Assembly: GCA_963729165.1 (NCBI GenBank)
Contig: CAVSMM010000001.1
Location: 77,809-141,808, forward strand
DNA length: 64,000 nucleotides
Origin: JACCZX01 sp963729165
GTDB lineage: Bacteria; Pseudomonadota; Gammaproteobacteria; Burkholderiales; Burkholderiaceae_F
Direction: 5' to 3'
Below the pieces are notes generated by a model. The model was not told the DNA's origin, did no database searches, and worked only from the letters and a program-made list of their open reading frames with translations. Of the stretch, positions 16,967 to 25,513 are shown piece after piece. Position numbers and translations under genes: made by a program. Position 1 is the first letter of the stretch. Every line of letters begins with the position of its first letter.

Positions 16967-18076
16967 ATGACCGAACGTTCACGTGACCTGACCCGAACGC
17001 TGCTTGGCGTGCTTTGCATCGGGGTGTTGATCGCGGCTGCGCTCTGGATCGTGCGGCCGTTCGTCGCTGCGGGAATCTGGGCGACAACGATTGCCGTCGT
17101 GACCTGGCCGTTGCTGATCCGAATGCAGCGGCGGATGTGGAACAAGCGCGCTCTGGCGGCCGCTGCGATGATCTTGCTGCTGGTATTGGTGTTCGTCATT
17201 CCATTGACGCTCGGTGTAGGCGCGCTCGTGGCACATGCCGACGACATCGCTGGCCAAATACGTTCCATCACGAACATGGCAATACCACCGCTGCCGCAAT
17301 GGGTGGCGCAGCTTCCATTGGTCGGGCCCGAGCTTTCGAAAGCCTGGCTGGCAGCGCGCGACGAAGGCATCGAGGCGTTTCTGGCGCGGCTAGGTCCGTA
17401 TGCGAGCGGAGTGACCGCGTGGCTATTTGCGGAGATCGGAGCCGCGGGGTATTTGATCGCGCAGCTCGTGCTGATTCCGATCTTCGCTGCGTTCATGTAT
17501 ATGAATGGAGAGAAATACGCCGCGACATTGTTGCGGTTCGGATTTCGGGTGGGCGGAAAGCAAGGCGAGTCGCTGATCATGCTGGCCGCAAATGCGATTC
17601 GCGGTGTCGCGCTGGGTGTCGGACTGACCGCGATCATTCAAGCGGCGCTCGGTGGAATCGGTTTGGCGGTCGCCGGCGTCCCGTTTGCAGGCATTCTGAC
17701 CGCCGTTCTGCTCGTGCTGTGCATCGCGCAGATCGGCATGCTGGTCGTACTGATTCCTGCCGTCGTCTGGGTTTTCTGGAACGGTGATATCGGCTGGGGA
17801 ATATTTCTGGCGGTCTGGTCTTTCGTGGCCAGCATGCTCGACACGGTGCTCCGCCCGATCCTTGTGAGTCGGAGCGCCGATTTGCCACTGCTGCTGATCT
17901 TCGTCGGCGTGATCGGCGGCTTCCTTGCGTTCGGCCTGCTTGGCATCTTCGTCGGCCCTGTCGTACTCGCCGTGGCGTACACGTTTCTGAGGACGTGGAT
18001 CGAGCAGGCACCGTCGCCGAAGACGAAGCAGGCGGAACAAGCCCGCCTTATCGGTGAGCGAACGGATGAGATGTAG
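16967..18076 (+). CDS. ydiK: AI-2E family (YdiK-type) permease
   Basis: Starting at ATG 16967 the protein has 369 residues, the length of E. coli YdiK, and its blocks align from memory (LWIVRPFVAAGIWA, VTWPLLIRMQRRM, NAIRGVALGVGLTAIIQAALGGIGLAVAGVPFA in pieces, RPILVSRSADLPLLLIFVGVIGGFLAFGL in pieces). About eight membrane helices are predicted. The family name comes from TqsA; transport of AI-2 is not shown for most members, and the substrate here is unknown. A longer frame reaches a GTG at 16880 without family support. Confidence 0.85.
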   Translation: MTERSRDLTRTLLGVLCIGVLIAAALWIVRPFVAAGIWATTIAVVTWPLLIRMQRRMWNKRALAAAAMILLLVLVFVIPLTLGVGALVAHADDIAGQIRSITNMAIPPLPQWVAQLPLVGPELSKAWLAARDEGIEAFLARLGPYASGVTAWLFAEIGAAGYLIAQLVLIPIFAAFMYMNGEKYAATLLRFGFRVGGKQGESLIMLAANAIRGVALGVGLTAIIQAALGGIGLAVAGVPFAGILTAVLLVLCIAQIGMLVVLIPAVVWVFWNGDIGWGIFLAVWSFVASMLDTVLRPILVSRSADLPLLLIFVGVIGGFLAFGLLGIFVGPVVLAVAYTFLRTWIEQAPSPKTKQAEQARLIGERTDEM

Positions 18077-18181
18077 CCGCGGTGATTCATCTCGCGCTTA
18101 GAATCGATCGCGAGCCAATCGTCTCGACACTGCACGCGGCGCGCAAGTCACGCGCCCTCAGCAAAGCTTCGGTGCGCAGCC

Positions 18182-19507
18182 TCACCACCCGATGGCGTTC
18201 GGTAACCACGTCGCGATCTTTGGAAACGCAAACACCAAGGTCACGCCAAGCATCTGAAGCATGACGAACGGGATCACGCCGACGTAGATATGGCGCGTCG
18301 TAATCTCCGGCGGCGCGACGCCGCGCAGAAAGAACAGCGCCCAGCCGAACGGTGGAGTGAGGAACGAGGTCTGAAGGTTGACGGTGATCAGCATCGCGAG
18401 CCAAACCGGATCGACGCCAGCCGCGTTGAAAATCGGCAGAAACAGCGGCACGGCGATGTAGCTGATCTCGATCCACTCGAGAAAGAAGCCGAGCACGAAG
18501 ATCAGCGCCATCAAAAACCAGATGTCGGCATTGATGCCGCCCGGTAGCAGATCGAACAGGCTCTCGATCAGCTTTTCGCCCTGCAGTCCACGAAACGCCA
18601 AGCTGAACACCTGTGCGCAGATCAGGATGAAAAGCACCATCGCCGAGATGCGCGTGGTCGCCTGCATCACTTCGCGCAGCACTTTCATCGAGAGCCGGCG
18701 CGCCATCGCAACGACGAGGATCGAGCCCAGTGCACCCATCGACGCCGCTTCGGTGGGCGCGGCGATGCCGCCGATGATCGAACCCAGCACCGACAGCACC
18801 AGCGCCAACGGCGGCAGCGCAACCTTGAACACACGAGTCCACAGTGCGCGTCGCGATAGCGCATCGCGCTCTGCGCGTGGAACCGGCGGCATCAAATCAG
18901 GTCGCACCATACCTACGACGACGATCCATGCGCAATACAGCGCCGCGAGCATCAATCCAGGCATCACCGCGGCGGCGAACAGCGTGCCGACCGATAACTG
19001 CATGATGTCCGACAGCAGGATCAGCACCAGGCTTGGAGGAATGATCTGCCCGAGCGTGCCCGACGCGCAGATGGCTCCGCACGAGATCTCAGGCGAGTAG
19101 CCGCGCCGCAGCAGCGTCGGCAAGGTCAGCAGGCCGAGCGTGATCACCGTAGCGCCGACGATGCCGGTGGTGGCGCCCATCAGTACGCCGACGCCGATGA
19201 TGCCGAGCGCCATGCCGCCGCGCACACCGCCCGCCAGATGGCCGATCACATCGAGCAGATCTTCGGCGAGCCGCGACTTCTCGAGCATCACGCCCATGAA
19301 CACGAAGAGGGGGATCGCGAGCCACTGATAGTTGGCGACGACGCCGTAGATGCGCGCCGGCAGCAGATTGAACAGCAACTCGCCGAAGCCCATGAAGCCG
19401 AAGATGAATCCGCTGGCAGCGAGCGTGATGCCGACCGGCACGCCGGCCATCAGCATCACGAAGAAGCCGATCAGCAGGCCGATCGCCAGCCATTCCTGCA
19501 GGCTCAT
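18182..19507 (-). CDS. TRAP transporter large permease (DctM/TakM-like)
   Basis: A 441-residue protein with about twelve to thirteen hydrophobic helices and the typical TRAP-M features: AGVPVGITLAASGF, PLFVFMGVMLEKS, GATTGIVGATVITLGLL, SCGAICASGTLGQIIPPSLVLIL in pieces, and a late FLTPPFGWALFFLRGVAP. It is the membrane channel of a Na+-driven periplasmic-binding-protein transporter. Its ATG overlaps the stop of the small permease gene by four bases, so the three TRAP genes form one operon in the order P, Q, M. Confidence 0.93.
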   Translation of the reverse strand: MSLQEWLAIGLLIGFFVMLMAGVPVGITLAASGFIFGFMGFGELLFNLLPARIYGVVANYQWLAIPLFVFMGVMLEKSRLAEDLLDVIGHLAGGVRGGMALGIIGVGVLMGATTGIVGATVITLGLLTLPTLLRRGYSPEISCGAICASGTLGQIIPPSLVLILLSDIMQLSVGTLFAAAVMPGLMLAALYCAWIVVVGMVRPDLMPPVPRAERDALSRRALWTRVFKVALPPLALVLSVLGSIIGGIAAPTEAASMGALGSILVVAMARRLSMKVLREVMQATTRISAMVLFILICAQVFSLAFRGLQGEKLIESLFDLLPGGINADIWFLMALIFVLGFFLEWIEISYIAVPLFLPIFNAAGVDPVWLAMLITVNLQTSFLTPPFGWALFFLRGVAPPEITTRHIYVGVIPFVMLQMLGVTLVFAFPKIATWLPNAIGW

Positions 19508-20049
19508 GGCAATGCGCGCTGAGAGAGCTCTCGAAGCCGGAGCGCGGCACTGACTGCCTGCGCTGAAGCCTGCAGCGCGAACACGACGAAGCCGATCGGG
19601 ATCAATGCCTTCAGCATCCAGCGATGCGTCAGCCCGCCGGGATCCGAGGAAATCTCACCGATGCTGTACGACTGCGCAACGTAAGCGATCGAATAACGAA
19701 TGACGAGCACGGCTATCGCAACAGCAAGCAGCGCAGAAACAAAGTCGACGATCGCTTTGCCGCGCGCCGAGTAGCGGGCATAGAACACATCGACCCTTAC
19801 GTGCTCGCCTTTCAGCAGCGCGTACGTCATGCCGAACAGCACCAGCGGCGCGAGCAGATGCCATTCGAGCTCCTGCGCCCACACCGAGCCGATGCTGAAC
19901 GCGTAGCGCAGCAGCACATCGACTGCCATCAGCACGACAATTGTGAGCGACAGCCACGAGGCCATGCGGCCGATCGCATCGACCGCGCGTTCGATGATCG
20001 CAACCAAAGCCCGCGGCGGCGAGGTGCCGCCGTGCGCCGGCGAACTCAT
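19504..20049 (-). CDS. TRAP transporter small permease (DctQ-like)
   Basis: The 181-residue product has the four-helix layout of TRAP-Q subunits, including the conserved stretches VLLRYAF and WAQELEWHLLAPLVLFGMTYAL in pieces, HVRVDVFYAR, and a C-terminal helix. It partners the large permease in the inner membrane. The gene starts six bases after the binding-protein stop (20056) and ends in a four-base overlap with the next gene. Confidence 0.92.
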   Translation of the reverse strand: MSSPAHGGTSPPRALVAIIERAVDAIGRMASWLSLTIVVLMAVDVLLRYAFSIGSVWAQELEWHLLAPLVLFGMTYALLKGEHVRVDVFYARYSARGKAIVDFVSALLAVAIAVLVIRYSIAYVAQSYSIGEISSDPGGLTHRWMLKALIPIGFVVFALQASAQAVSAALRLRELSQRALP

Positions 20050-20055
20050 CGCAGA

Positions 20056-21153
20056 CTAAACGACGATGATCTTGTCGTGATACGGGCCTTCGCTATAAGC
20101 GGACCACGCATCGAACTTCTTCTTGTACGCCATGTACGAATCGTGCACTTTTTTGGTCGTCGCATCCTTCGCGACAGCTTCGGTCAGCACCTGGTTCGTA
20201 ACTTCCCGCAACCGCTTCACGACATCATCCGGCAGGGGCCGCGCAAGCACGCCCTGATTCTTGACCAGGTCTTCCATTGCTTCCGCGTTGTTACGCTGGC
20301 ACCAGGCCTCGCTGATCACATTGCAGGCAGCGGCAGCGTTCTCGACGACCGCCTGCAAATCCTTCGGCAGCTTTTCCCACGCGGCCTTGTTGACCAGCAG
20401 CTCGGACACAGTGGCGGTCTCGTGCCAGCCGGTCGTGTAGTAGTACTTCGCCGCCTTGTGCAGGCCGAGCTTGCGATCTTGAAACGGCCCGACGAATTCG
20501 GCGGCATCGATCACACCGCGCTCGAGCGCCGGGAAAATCTCGCCGCCAGGCAGCAGCTTCACGTCGACACCGAGCGCCGCGTAGACACGGCCCGCTAACC
20601 CGGGAATACGCATCTTCAATCCCTTGAAGTCGGCGACCGACTTGATCTCCTTCTTGAACCACCCGGTCATCTGCACACCCGTGTTGCCGCACGGAAACGC
20701 GACCATGCCGAACGGTGCGTACACCTCGTTCCACAACGCCTGACCGCCGCCGTCGTACAACCAGCCGTTGATGCCCTGAAAGTTGAGACCGAACGGAACC
20801 GCGGTGAAGTATTGCGCGGCAAACGTCTTGCCTGTCCAGAAGTAGCTGTTGGCGTGATTCATCTCCACCGTGCCGGCGCGCACGGCGTCGAAGCCTTCGA
20901 GCGCTGGGATCAACTCACCTGCGCCGAATACTTGAATTTTCAGACGCCCGTTCGACATTGCTTCGATGCGCCTAGCGAGGTCGGTCGCGCTGCCAGGACC
21001 GTCCATATAGAACGGCGCGCCTTTACCGTACGCGCTGGTCATCTTCCAGCTGAACGTCTGCTGCGCTTTTGCGATCATCGGGAAGCCGAGCGTCGTGCTC
21101 GCGACTGCTGCGGCCGAGCCGACGGTGAGTAGCGAACGTCGTGTTGGTGCCAT
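20056..21153 (-). CDS. TRAP transporter periplasmic binding protein (TakP-like)
   Basis: From ATG 21153, just behind GGAGGTTCGG, the protein has 365 residues with a Tat-like twin-Arg signal (PTRRSLLTVGSAAAV, cleavage after IAKAQ). The sequence follows TakP: VFGAGELIPALEGFDAV, VPFGLNFQGINGWLYDGGG, AFPCGNTGVQMTGWFKKEI and ALERGVIDAAEFVGPF. TakP proteins bind 2-oxo acids such as pyruvate, so a 2-oxoacid or similar monocarboxylate is the likely ligand. A longer open frame up to 21375 has no signal-like sequence and was rejected. Confidence 0.9.
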   Translation of the reverse strand: MAPTRRSLLTVGSAAAVASTTLGFPMIAKAQQTFSWKMTSAYGKGAPFYMDGPGSATDLARRIEAMSNGRLKIQVFGAGELIPALEGFDAVRAGTVEMNHANSYFWTGKTFAAQYFTAVPFGLNFQGINGWLYDGGGQALWNEVYAPFGMVAFPCGNTGVQMTGWFKKEIKSVADFKGLKMRIPGLAGRVYAALGVDVKLLPGGEIFPALERGVIDAAEFVGPFQDRKLGLHKAAKYYYTTGWHETATVSELLVNKAAWEKLPKDLQAVVENAAAACNVISEAWCQRNNAEAMEDLVKNQGVLARPLPDDVVKRLREVTNQVLTEAVAKDATTKKVHDSYMAYKKKFDAWSAYSEGPYHDKIIVV

Positions 21154-21441
21154 CCGAACCTCCTGCGATAGTGAAATGGGTTGTGGTTGCGGGGCGATTT
21201 TGTCGTTAGCACGACCCGTTGCTCCGAATACTCCGCAAGGTCGATGCCAACATGCACGATACACGCGGCTACGCGGGCGATGCACGGGTATTGCTGCTCG
21301 CGGCGCTATCGCAGCGCACAGTTCGCGCGCAGAAACTCCGATATCGGTGCGGCCGAGCGCACCATTGAAGGTCAAAGTCGCTTGAGCATGGCGTTTATGT
21401 CGTCGAGGCTGCGGACCCCGGCAAACGCCAATGGTCTGCGG

Positions 21442-22206
21442 CTAGGTGCAATAGCTGGGATCCGACTTATTGAGTTTGCGTAGAAGTGCCGGCCATGCAA
21501 GAGCGCCGCCCGCACCCTTGGTCACGTTTTCCCACTGCATCGGTGCGCCGTCGACGATGGGCGCCGGAATGTGTCTCAAGCGTTGCCCGCCACCTTGTGC
21601 ACGCACCTGAATCATGCACGTCGTTTCGAAGAAGTACATCGCCACGAAGGCCTCTGCAACTGAGGTACCCACCGTCAGCAATCCATGATTTCGCAGCATA
21701 AGAAACCGCTTGCTTCCGAGGTCACGAACCAGCCGCGGCTTCTCATCGTCGTCCAGCGCCAAGCCTTCGTAATCATGGTAGGCGAGTGACGAAAGCACGA
21801 AGATAGAGTGTTGAGACAGCGGCAGGACACCGCCTTCTTGCGCAGAAATGGCGACGCCATTCACGCTGTGGACATGAATCACACAGTTCGCATCGTCACG
21901 CGCTTCATGCACCGCACTGTGAATCACAAATCCCGCCGGATTGATGTCATACGGACTGTCCAGAACTTTTCGGCCGTGCAGATCGACCTTCACCAGGCTG
22001 GACGCCGTTATTTCGCTGAACATCATTCCGTAGGGATTGATCAAGAAGTGGTGTTCCGGACCCGGTACGCGCGCGGAGATATGGGTAAAGATCAGGTCGT
22101 CCCATCCGAACATCGCGACGAGGCGGTAGCAAGCGGCCAGATCAACCCGCCGCTGCCATTCCGCCGCGTCAACGGTAGAGCGCACGTCCAGGACCAGATC
22201 ATTCAT
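21442..22206 (-). CDS. Class II aldolase/adducin-family protein
   Basis: At 254 residues it is a complete class II aldolase fold. The zinc ligands of the family are seen as CVIHVHSVNGVAIS (two His) and the late His in LMLRNHGLLTVG; the N-terminal part has FGWDDLIFTHISARVPG, FLINPYGMMF and EITASSLVKVDLHG. Members cleave or modify sugar phosphates and related hydroxy-acids, but many in this subgroup have no known substrate. It begins 21 bp after the DUF3299 gene and so appears to be last in the operon with the ABC exporter. Confidence 0.88.
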   Translation of the reverse strand: MNDLVLDVRSTVDAAEWQRRVDLAACYRLVAMFGWDDLIFTHISARVPGPEHHFLINPYGMMFSEITASSLVKVDLHGRKVLDSPYDINPAGFVIHSAVHEARDDANCVIHVHSVNGVAISAQEGGVLPLSQHSIFVLSSLAYHDYEGLALDDDEKPRLVRDLGSKRFLMLRNHGLLTVGTSVAEAFVAMYFFETTCMIQVRAQGGGQRLRHIPAPIVDGAPMQWENVTKGAGGALAWPALLRKLNKSDPSYCT

Positions 22207-22227
22207 TGCAATTCTCCTGACGGACGC

Positions 22228-22740
22228 CTATCGGCTGGTCGACAGCTGTGCGTCGGTCAAGCGGTAATACAAGCCGTATGGATCATCCTTCAGCACGTTG
22301 AGCCGCCCAGCGACGATCACCGGCTCGTACGTGTGCTTGACCGGCGACTTTGCTTTGACTTCGACGATGTATTCGGGACCCACCGACAGGCAGAACGGAC
22401 AATCCGCTGGCCGCATCGTCAGCAAAAAGTTGCTGTGTGTTTCGCCGGCCGTGATCGGCATGATGTAGCCCTGCAGCTTGACCTCCTGCTGATCGAGCTT
22501 GCGCACTTCGGCCGGAAACTCCGGAAGAAAACGCTGGCCGACCTGCGACGTCTTGACCTGCCCCAGCACTTTCCACGAGACAACGCCCTTGACCTCCGGC
22601 AGATTGTTCAGCAGTTGCGGATCGATCGGCAGCTGCATGCCCGGCTTGCCGCTGGTAGCGGGAGATTGCGCTGCAGAGGGGAGAGCCGTGAAGGCCAGCA
22701 GTGCCGCACCGACCAGTGATAGTTGACGCAAACGATTCAT
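22228..22740 (-). CDS. DUF3299 periplasmic protein
   Basis: A 170-residue secreted protein with a signal peptide (LVGAALLAFTALPSAAQ). The mature region carries the DUF3299 pattern: VSWKVLGQVK, LDQQEVKLQGYIMPI, a CPFC (Cys-x-x-Cys) in DCPFCLSVGPEYIVEV, VKHTYEPVIVAGRL and DPYGLYYRLTDA. Proteins of this family often sit with ABC exporters of the type encoded just upstream and with metal-binding periplasmic proteins; their biochemical role is not established. The CxxC could bind metal or form a redox disulphide. It starts 15 bp after the preceding gene. Confidence 0.85.
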   Translation of the reverse strand: MNRLRQLSLVGAALLAFTALPSAAQSPATSGKPGMQLPIDPQLLNNLPEVKGVVSWKVLGQVKTSQVGQRFLPEFPAEVRKLDQQEVKLQGYIMPITAGETHSNFLLTMRPADCPFCLSVGPEYIVEVKAKSPVKHTYEPVIVAGRLNVLKDDPYGLYYRLTDAQLSTSR

Positions 22741-22755
22741 GATTTCACCTTGACT

Positions 22756-23034
22756 TCAATGAGCATGCCGCATGCCGCAGTACTGGCCGACTGCGATGCC
22801 TTTGCAGGCAGCGCGCAGCTGAGAGTGACATTGTGCCTCTTCCGTGCCTGACTCCAGACAGCGCGCGGCTTCCTCGTGCGCTTTGGCCATCTGACGGTGC
22901 TTTGCGACGTCCTCCGTGCGGTGCGGGTCGGCCTTTGCCGCTTTGGGCGCCGGCGCGTCTTTGGTGGCGGGAGCGGTGGACTGCGCAAACGCGCCCGCTG
23001 AGACGAGCAGGACAGCTAGAAGTATCGCTTTCAT
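22756..23034 (-). CDS. Small Cys/His-rich periplasmic protein
   Basis: From ATG 23034 (behind GAGAAGGTG) the product has 92 residues: a signal peptide ending in GAFAQS, an Ala/Pro/Lys linker, and a compact end with four Cys (59, 69, 77, 86) and six His (38, 46, 53, 70, 90, 92). The spacing would suit a small helical disulphide hairpin or a metal site. It lies 4 bp after the exporter gene and 15 bp before the DUF3299 gene, so all three are almost certainly co-translated. No named family is recognised. Confidence 0.75.
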   Translation of the reverse strand: MKAILLAVLLVSAGAFAQSTAPATKDAPAPKAAKADPHRTEDVAKHRQMAKAHEEAARCLESGTEEAQCHSQLRAACKGIAVGQYCGMRHAH

Positions 23035-23038
23035 CAAA

Positions 23039-24868
23039 TCACCTTCTCGCAAGAGTTTGTGCCACATCCATTCGCCCGGCGCGCCACGCCGGCAGTAGGG
23101 CGGCGAGGGTGGCGACGACAAACGCAACGATAACGATCCACAGCAATTCGGGTGTGACATCCGCAGTCACCGAAAGTGCGCGGGCCTGGGCGAGCCAATG
23201 AGAGGCGGCTGTCACCGCGACCAGTCCCACCAAGAGTCCGACGATGACCGCAACGACCGCCAGCAGCCAAGCTTCGAGCAGCATCAGCGCCACGATGCGG
23301 CCGCGGCTTGCTCCGAGCAATCGCATGATTGCGATGTCGTAGCGCCGCTCCTCGAGCGCGTTATAAAGAGTGACGAACAACGCCAGCAGCGACGACGCGA
23401 TCAGAACCCCTGCAAACACGCGCATCGTGTTGATGCCGACGCCGACGACTGCGAACAGCCGCGCCAGTTCGCTCGCAGGCGAAGCCGCCATCAGTCGGCT
23501 CTCGGCATTGATTTGACGCGGCACGATCGCGGCGGCCAGCGGTGACGCGTAGCGCACCAGCAGCGCCGTCACTTCGCGATCGGCCTCGAGAATTGCCCGC
23601 TCGTCGGCGTCGGCCGGCTCGCCTTCGTGCACGCGCCAGACGCTGGCCTTGTCGGTAATGACCAGCCGATCGAGCACGCTGCCGGTCGGCATCAAGATTC
23701 CGACGACTCGGTACTTCGCGTCTTCGTGCACGGCTCCGCCGGCGGCGAGGCCATGGCTTCCCGCAAACGTCGATCCGACTGACAGTCCGGTCGCGCGGGC
23801 CGCATCGGCGCCCAGCACCGCTTCCATCGGAGCCGACCACAGCGCGCCGGCCGCGAGGCCGCCGCGATAGTGCTCTATCAGCGCCGGCTCCGTGCCGACA
23901 ATGCGAAAGCCTTGAAAATTATCGCCGAGCGAGACCGGAATCACCTGCGCGATCAGCCGATTCGCACGCAGTTGATCGACAGCCGCCAACGCAACGTTGC
24001 CGGTCGGCACGTCGATGTGATAAACGGCCGACAGAATCAGCTGCAGCGGCGAGCCCTTGGCGCCGACGACGAGGTCGATGCCTTCCGCGTCGCGTGCCAG
24101 CTGACGCGACAGTTGCCCGTGAACCAGAACGACGAATACCAACGTTGCGATGCCGAGCGCGAGCAGCACTACCGCCAGCAGGGTTTGCAGCGGTTTGCGC
24201 AACAGCTGCGCCATCGAAAGCCGAAATGCGTTCATAGCTTGCGCGCCGTTCAAATGCACTTGCCGTGCGAAACGCTCGCGGATTCTCGCATCGTGCGTCG
24301 CCACGACCAGCAATGCACCGGACATTCGCGCAGCTTCGAACAACAGGTCGACCGCTCGCTCCGCGTTTGCATCGTCCAGGCTCGACGTCGGCTCGTCGGC
24401 CAGCAACAGGCGGGGCGTGTTGACGATCGCACGCGCGATTGCGACCCGTTGTTGTTCGCCGACGCTCAATTGGGCTGGGCGCGCGTGGAGTCGAGCGTGC
24501 AGACTCAGATCGTCCAACAATTTGCGCGCAACATCGGGTTCGCTCTTACCGACCATGTATTGCGCCAGGCGCACGTTATCGAGTGCGCTTAAACTGGGCA
24601 GCAGATGCAGCATCTGCGGAATGACTCCAATGCGGACCGCACGCCAGCGATCATCGCGCTCCCGCTCCGGATACAGAACTTCTCCGTCGAGAGTGACGGT
24701 GCCCGCCGAAGGACGCAGGATTCCGGCCAGGATGTGCAGCAGCGTGGTCTTGCCGACGCCGCTTGCTCCAATCACCGCACAGTGTTCATTAGGTGTGAGC
24801 TCGAAGTCGGTTTCGGCCAACACGGCGGTGCCAGCGTAATGGTGCGAGACCGCGCGAACGGCGAGCAT
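23039..24868 (-). CDS. ABC exporter: ATPase and MacB/FtsX-type permease in one frame
   Basis: The frame encodes an ATPase (residues 1 to about 211; Walker A GASGVGKTT, signature LSVGEQQRV, Walker B LLLADEPTSSLD, H-loop VVATHD) joined in frame to a 398-residue permease starting with MNAFRLSMAQLL. The permease has one N-terminal helix, a large periplasmic domain and three C-terminal helices (FtsX domain), as in MacB/LolE-type exporters. Such subunits are normally separate genes. Removing one base at about 24245 would end the ATPase with NGRKL and a stop overlapping the permease ATG at 24235 as ATGA, so the fusion may be an artefact. Function is probably in moving a hydrophobic or periplasmic substrate. 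Confidence 0.85.
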   Translation of the reverse strand: MLAVRAVSHHYAGTAVLAETDFELTPNEHCAVIGASGVGKTTLLHILAGILRPSAGTVTLDGEVLYPERERDDRWRAVRIGVIPQMLHLLPSLSALDNVRLAQYMVGKSEPDVARKLLDDLSLHARLHARPAQLSVGEQQRVAIARAIVNTPRLLLADEPTSSLDDANAERAVDLLFEAARMSGALLVVATHDARIRERFARQVHLNGAQAMNAFRLSMAQLLRKPLQTLLAVVLLALGIATLVFVVLVHGQLSRQLARDAEGIDLVVGAKGSPLQLILSAVYHIDVPTGNVALAAVDQLRANRLIAQVIPVSLGDNFQGFRIVGTEPALIEHYRGGLAAGALWSAPMEAVLGADAARATGLSVGSTFAGSHGLAAGGAVHEDAKYRVVGILMPTGSVLDRLVITDKASVWRVHEGEPADADERAILEADREVTALLVRYASPLAAAIVPRQINAESRLMAASPASELARLFAVVGVGINTMRVFAGVLIASSLLALFVTLYNALEERRYDIAIMRLLGASRGRIVALMLLEAWLLAVVAVIVGLLVGLVAVTAASHWLAQARALSVTADVTPELLWIVIVAFVVATLAALLPAWRAGRMDVAQTLARR

Positions 24869-24957
24869 GCATGAAGCTTAGCTGGCAGCGATGGCATTAG
24901 CTTCTCATCCAACCCATGGCACATGATGGCCATTCACCAGCAACACGAGACGGCCTG

Positions 24958-25513
24958 ATGATCAAGGCGGGGCTTGTGCTAACGAGTTTCGTCGTCTGCG
25001 CCTTCGCGCCTTGGCCCAGCCAAGCGGAAGAGGCGTCTTCGCTGAGCATTGGCGTTCGAGCACGCGTTGGCGGCGAGCGAGTGCTTGGGCAGGAGCAGCC
25101 GGAAGCGTTTCACCAGTACGACGTCTTCGCAAATATTCGTTTGCCCTTGGAGCACTACTACGCGTCAGGCTGGGGCGTCGGAACGAGACTCTTGGCAAGC
25201 GCCGGAGTTCTTCAAGGGGGGAAGAGACAGTGCGCTCGTCGTCTCCCTTATTCCTGTTCTTACCATTGGTAGTCAAGACGGCCGCTTCGTGCTCGACCTG
25301 GGAGCAGGAGGGGCATGGCTAAGCAGGCATGAATTTGAGAAGCAAGACTATGGCGGCCACTTCCAGTTTGCGCTGACCGTCGGCGTCGGTGTACCGCTCT
25401 ACGGACGATTCGGGGTCGGGTACCGATTTCTGCATTACTCCGACGCAGGAATCCACGGGAAAGACACCATCGGCGCTGATTTCCACATGGTCGAGTTCAC
25501 CTATCGGTTCTGA
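24958..25513 (+). CDS. PagL-like lipid A 3-O-deacylase family protein, frameshifted in a G run
   Basis: The start at ATG 24958 gives a signal peptide (FVVCAFAPWPSQAEE) and the beginning of a small beta-barrel. Six G at 25216-25221 put the rest out of frame; with five the reading continues as GRDSALVVSLIPVL to the C-terminal aromatic FTYRF typical of outer-membrane proteins. The active-site block of PagL is seen as YRFLHYSDAGI, giving the His and Ser of the catalytic triad. PagL removes the 3-linked acyl chain of lipid A in the outer membrane. The 3' end overlaps the convergent lipoprotein gene by 13 bp. A real phase-variable tract or a sequencing error are both possible. Confidence 0.75.

Noticed and set aside
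16967..18076. Autoinducer-2 exporter for quorum sensing
   Set aside because: The family name is historical; YdiK-type members are not shown to move AI-2, and no luxS gene is near.
21808..22719. Plus-strand frame of 303 codons
   Set aside because: It crosses the aldolase and DUF3299 genes on the other strand and has a His/Arg-rich shadow composition.
23870..24592. Plus-strand frame of 240 codons
   Set aside because: It is the complement of the ABC exporter gene, rich in Arg and Gln, without a family pattern.
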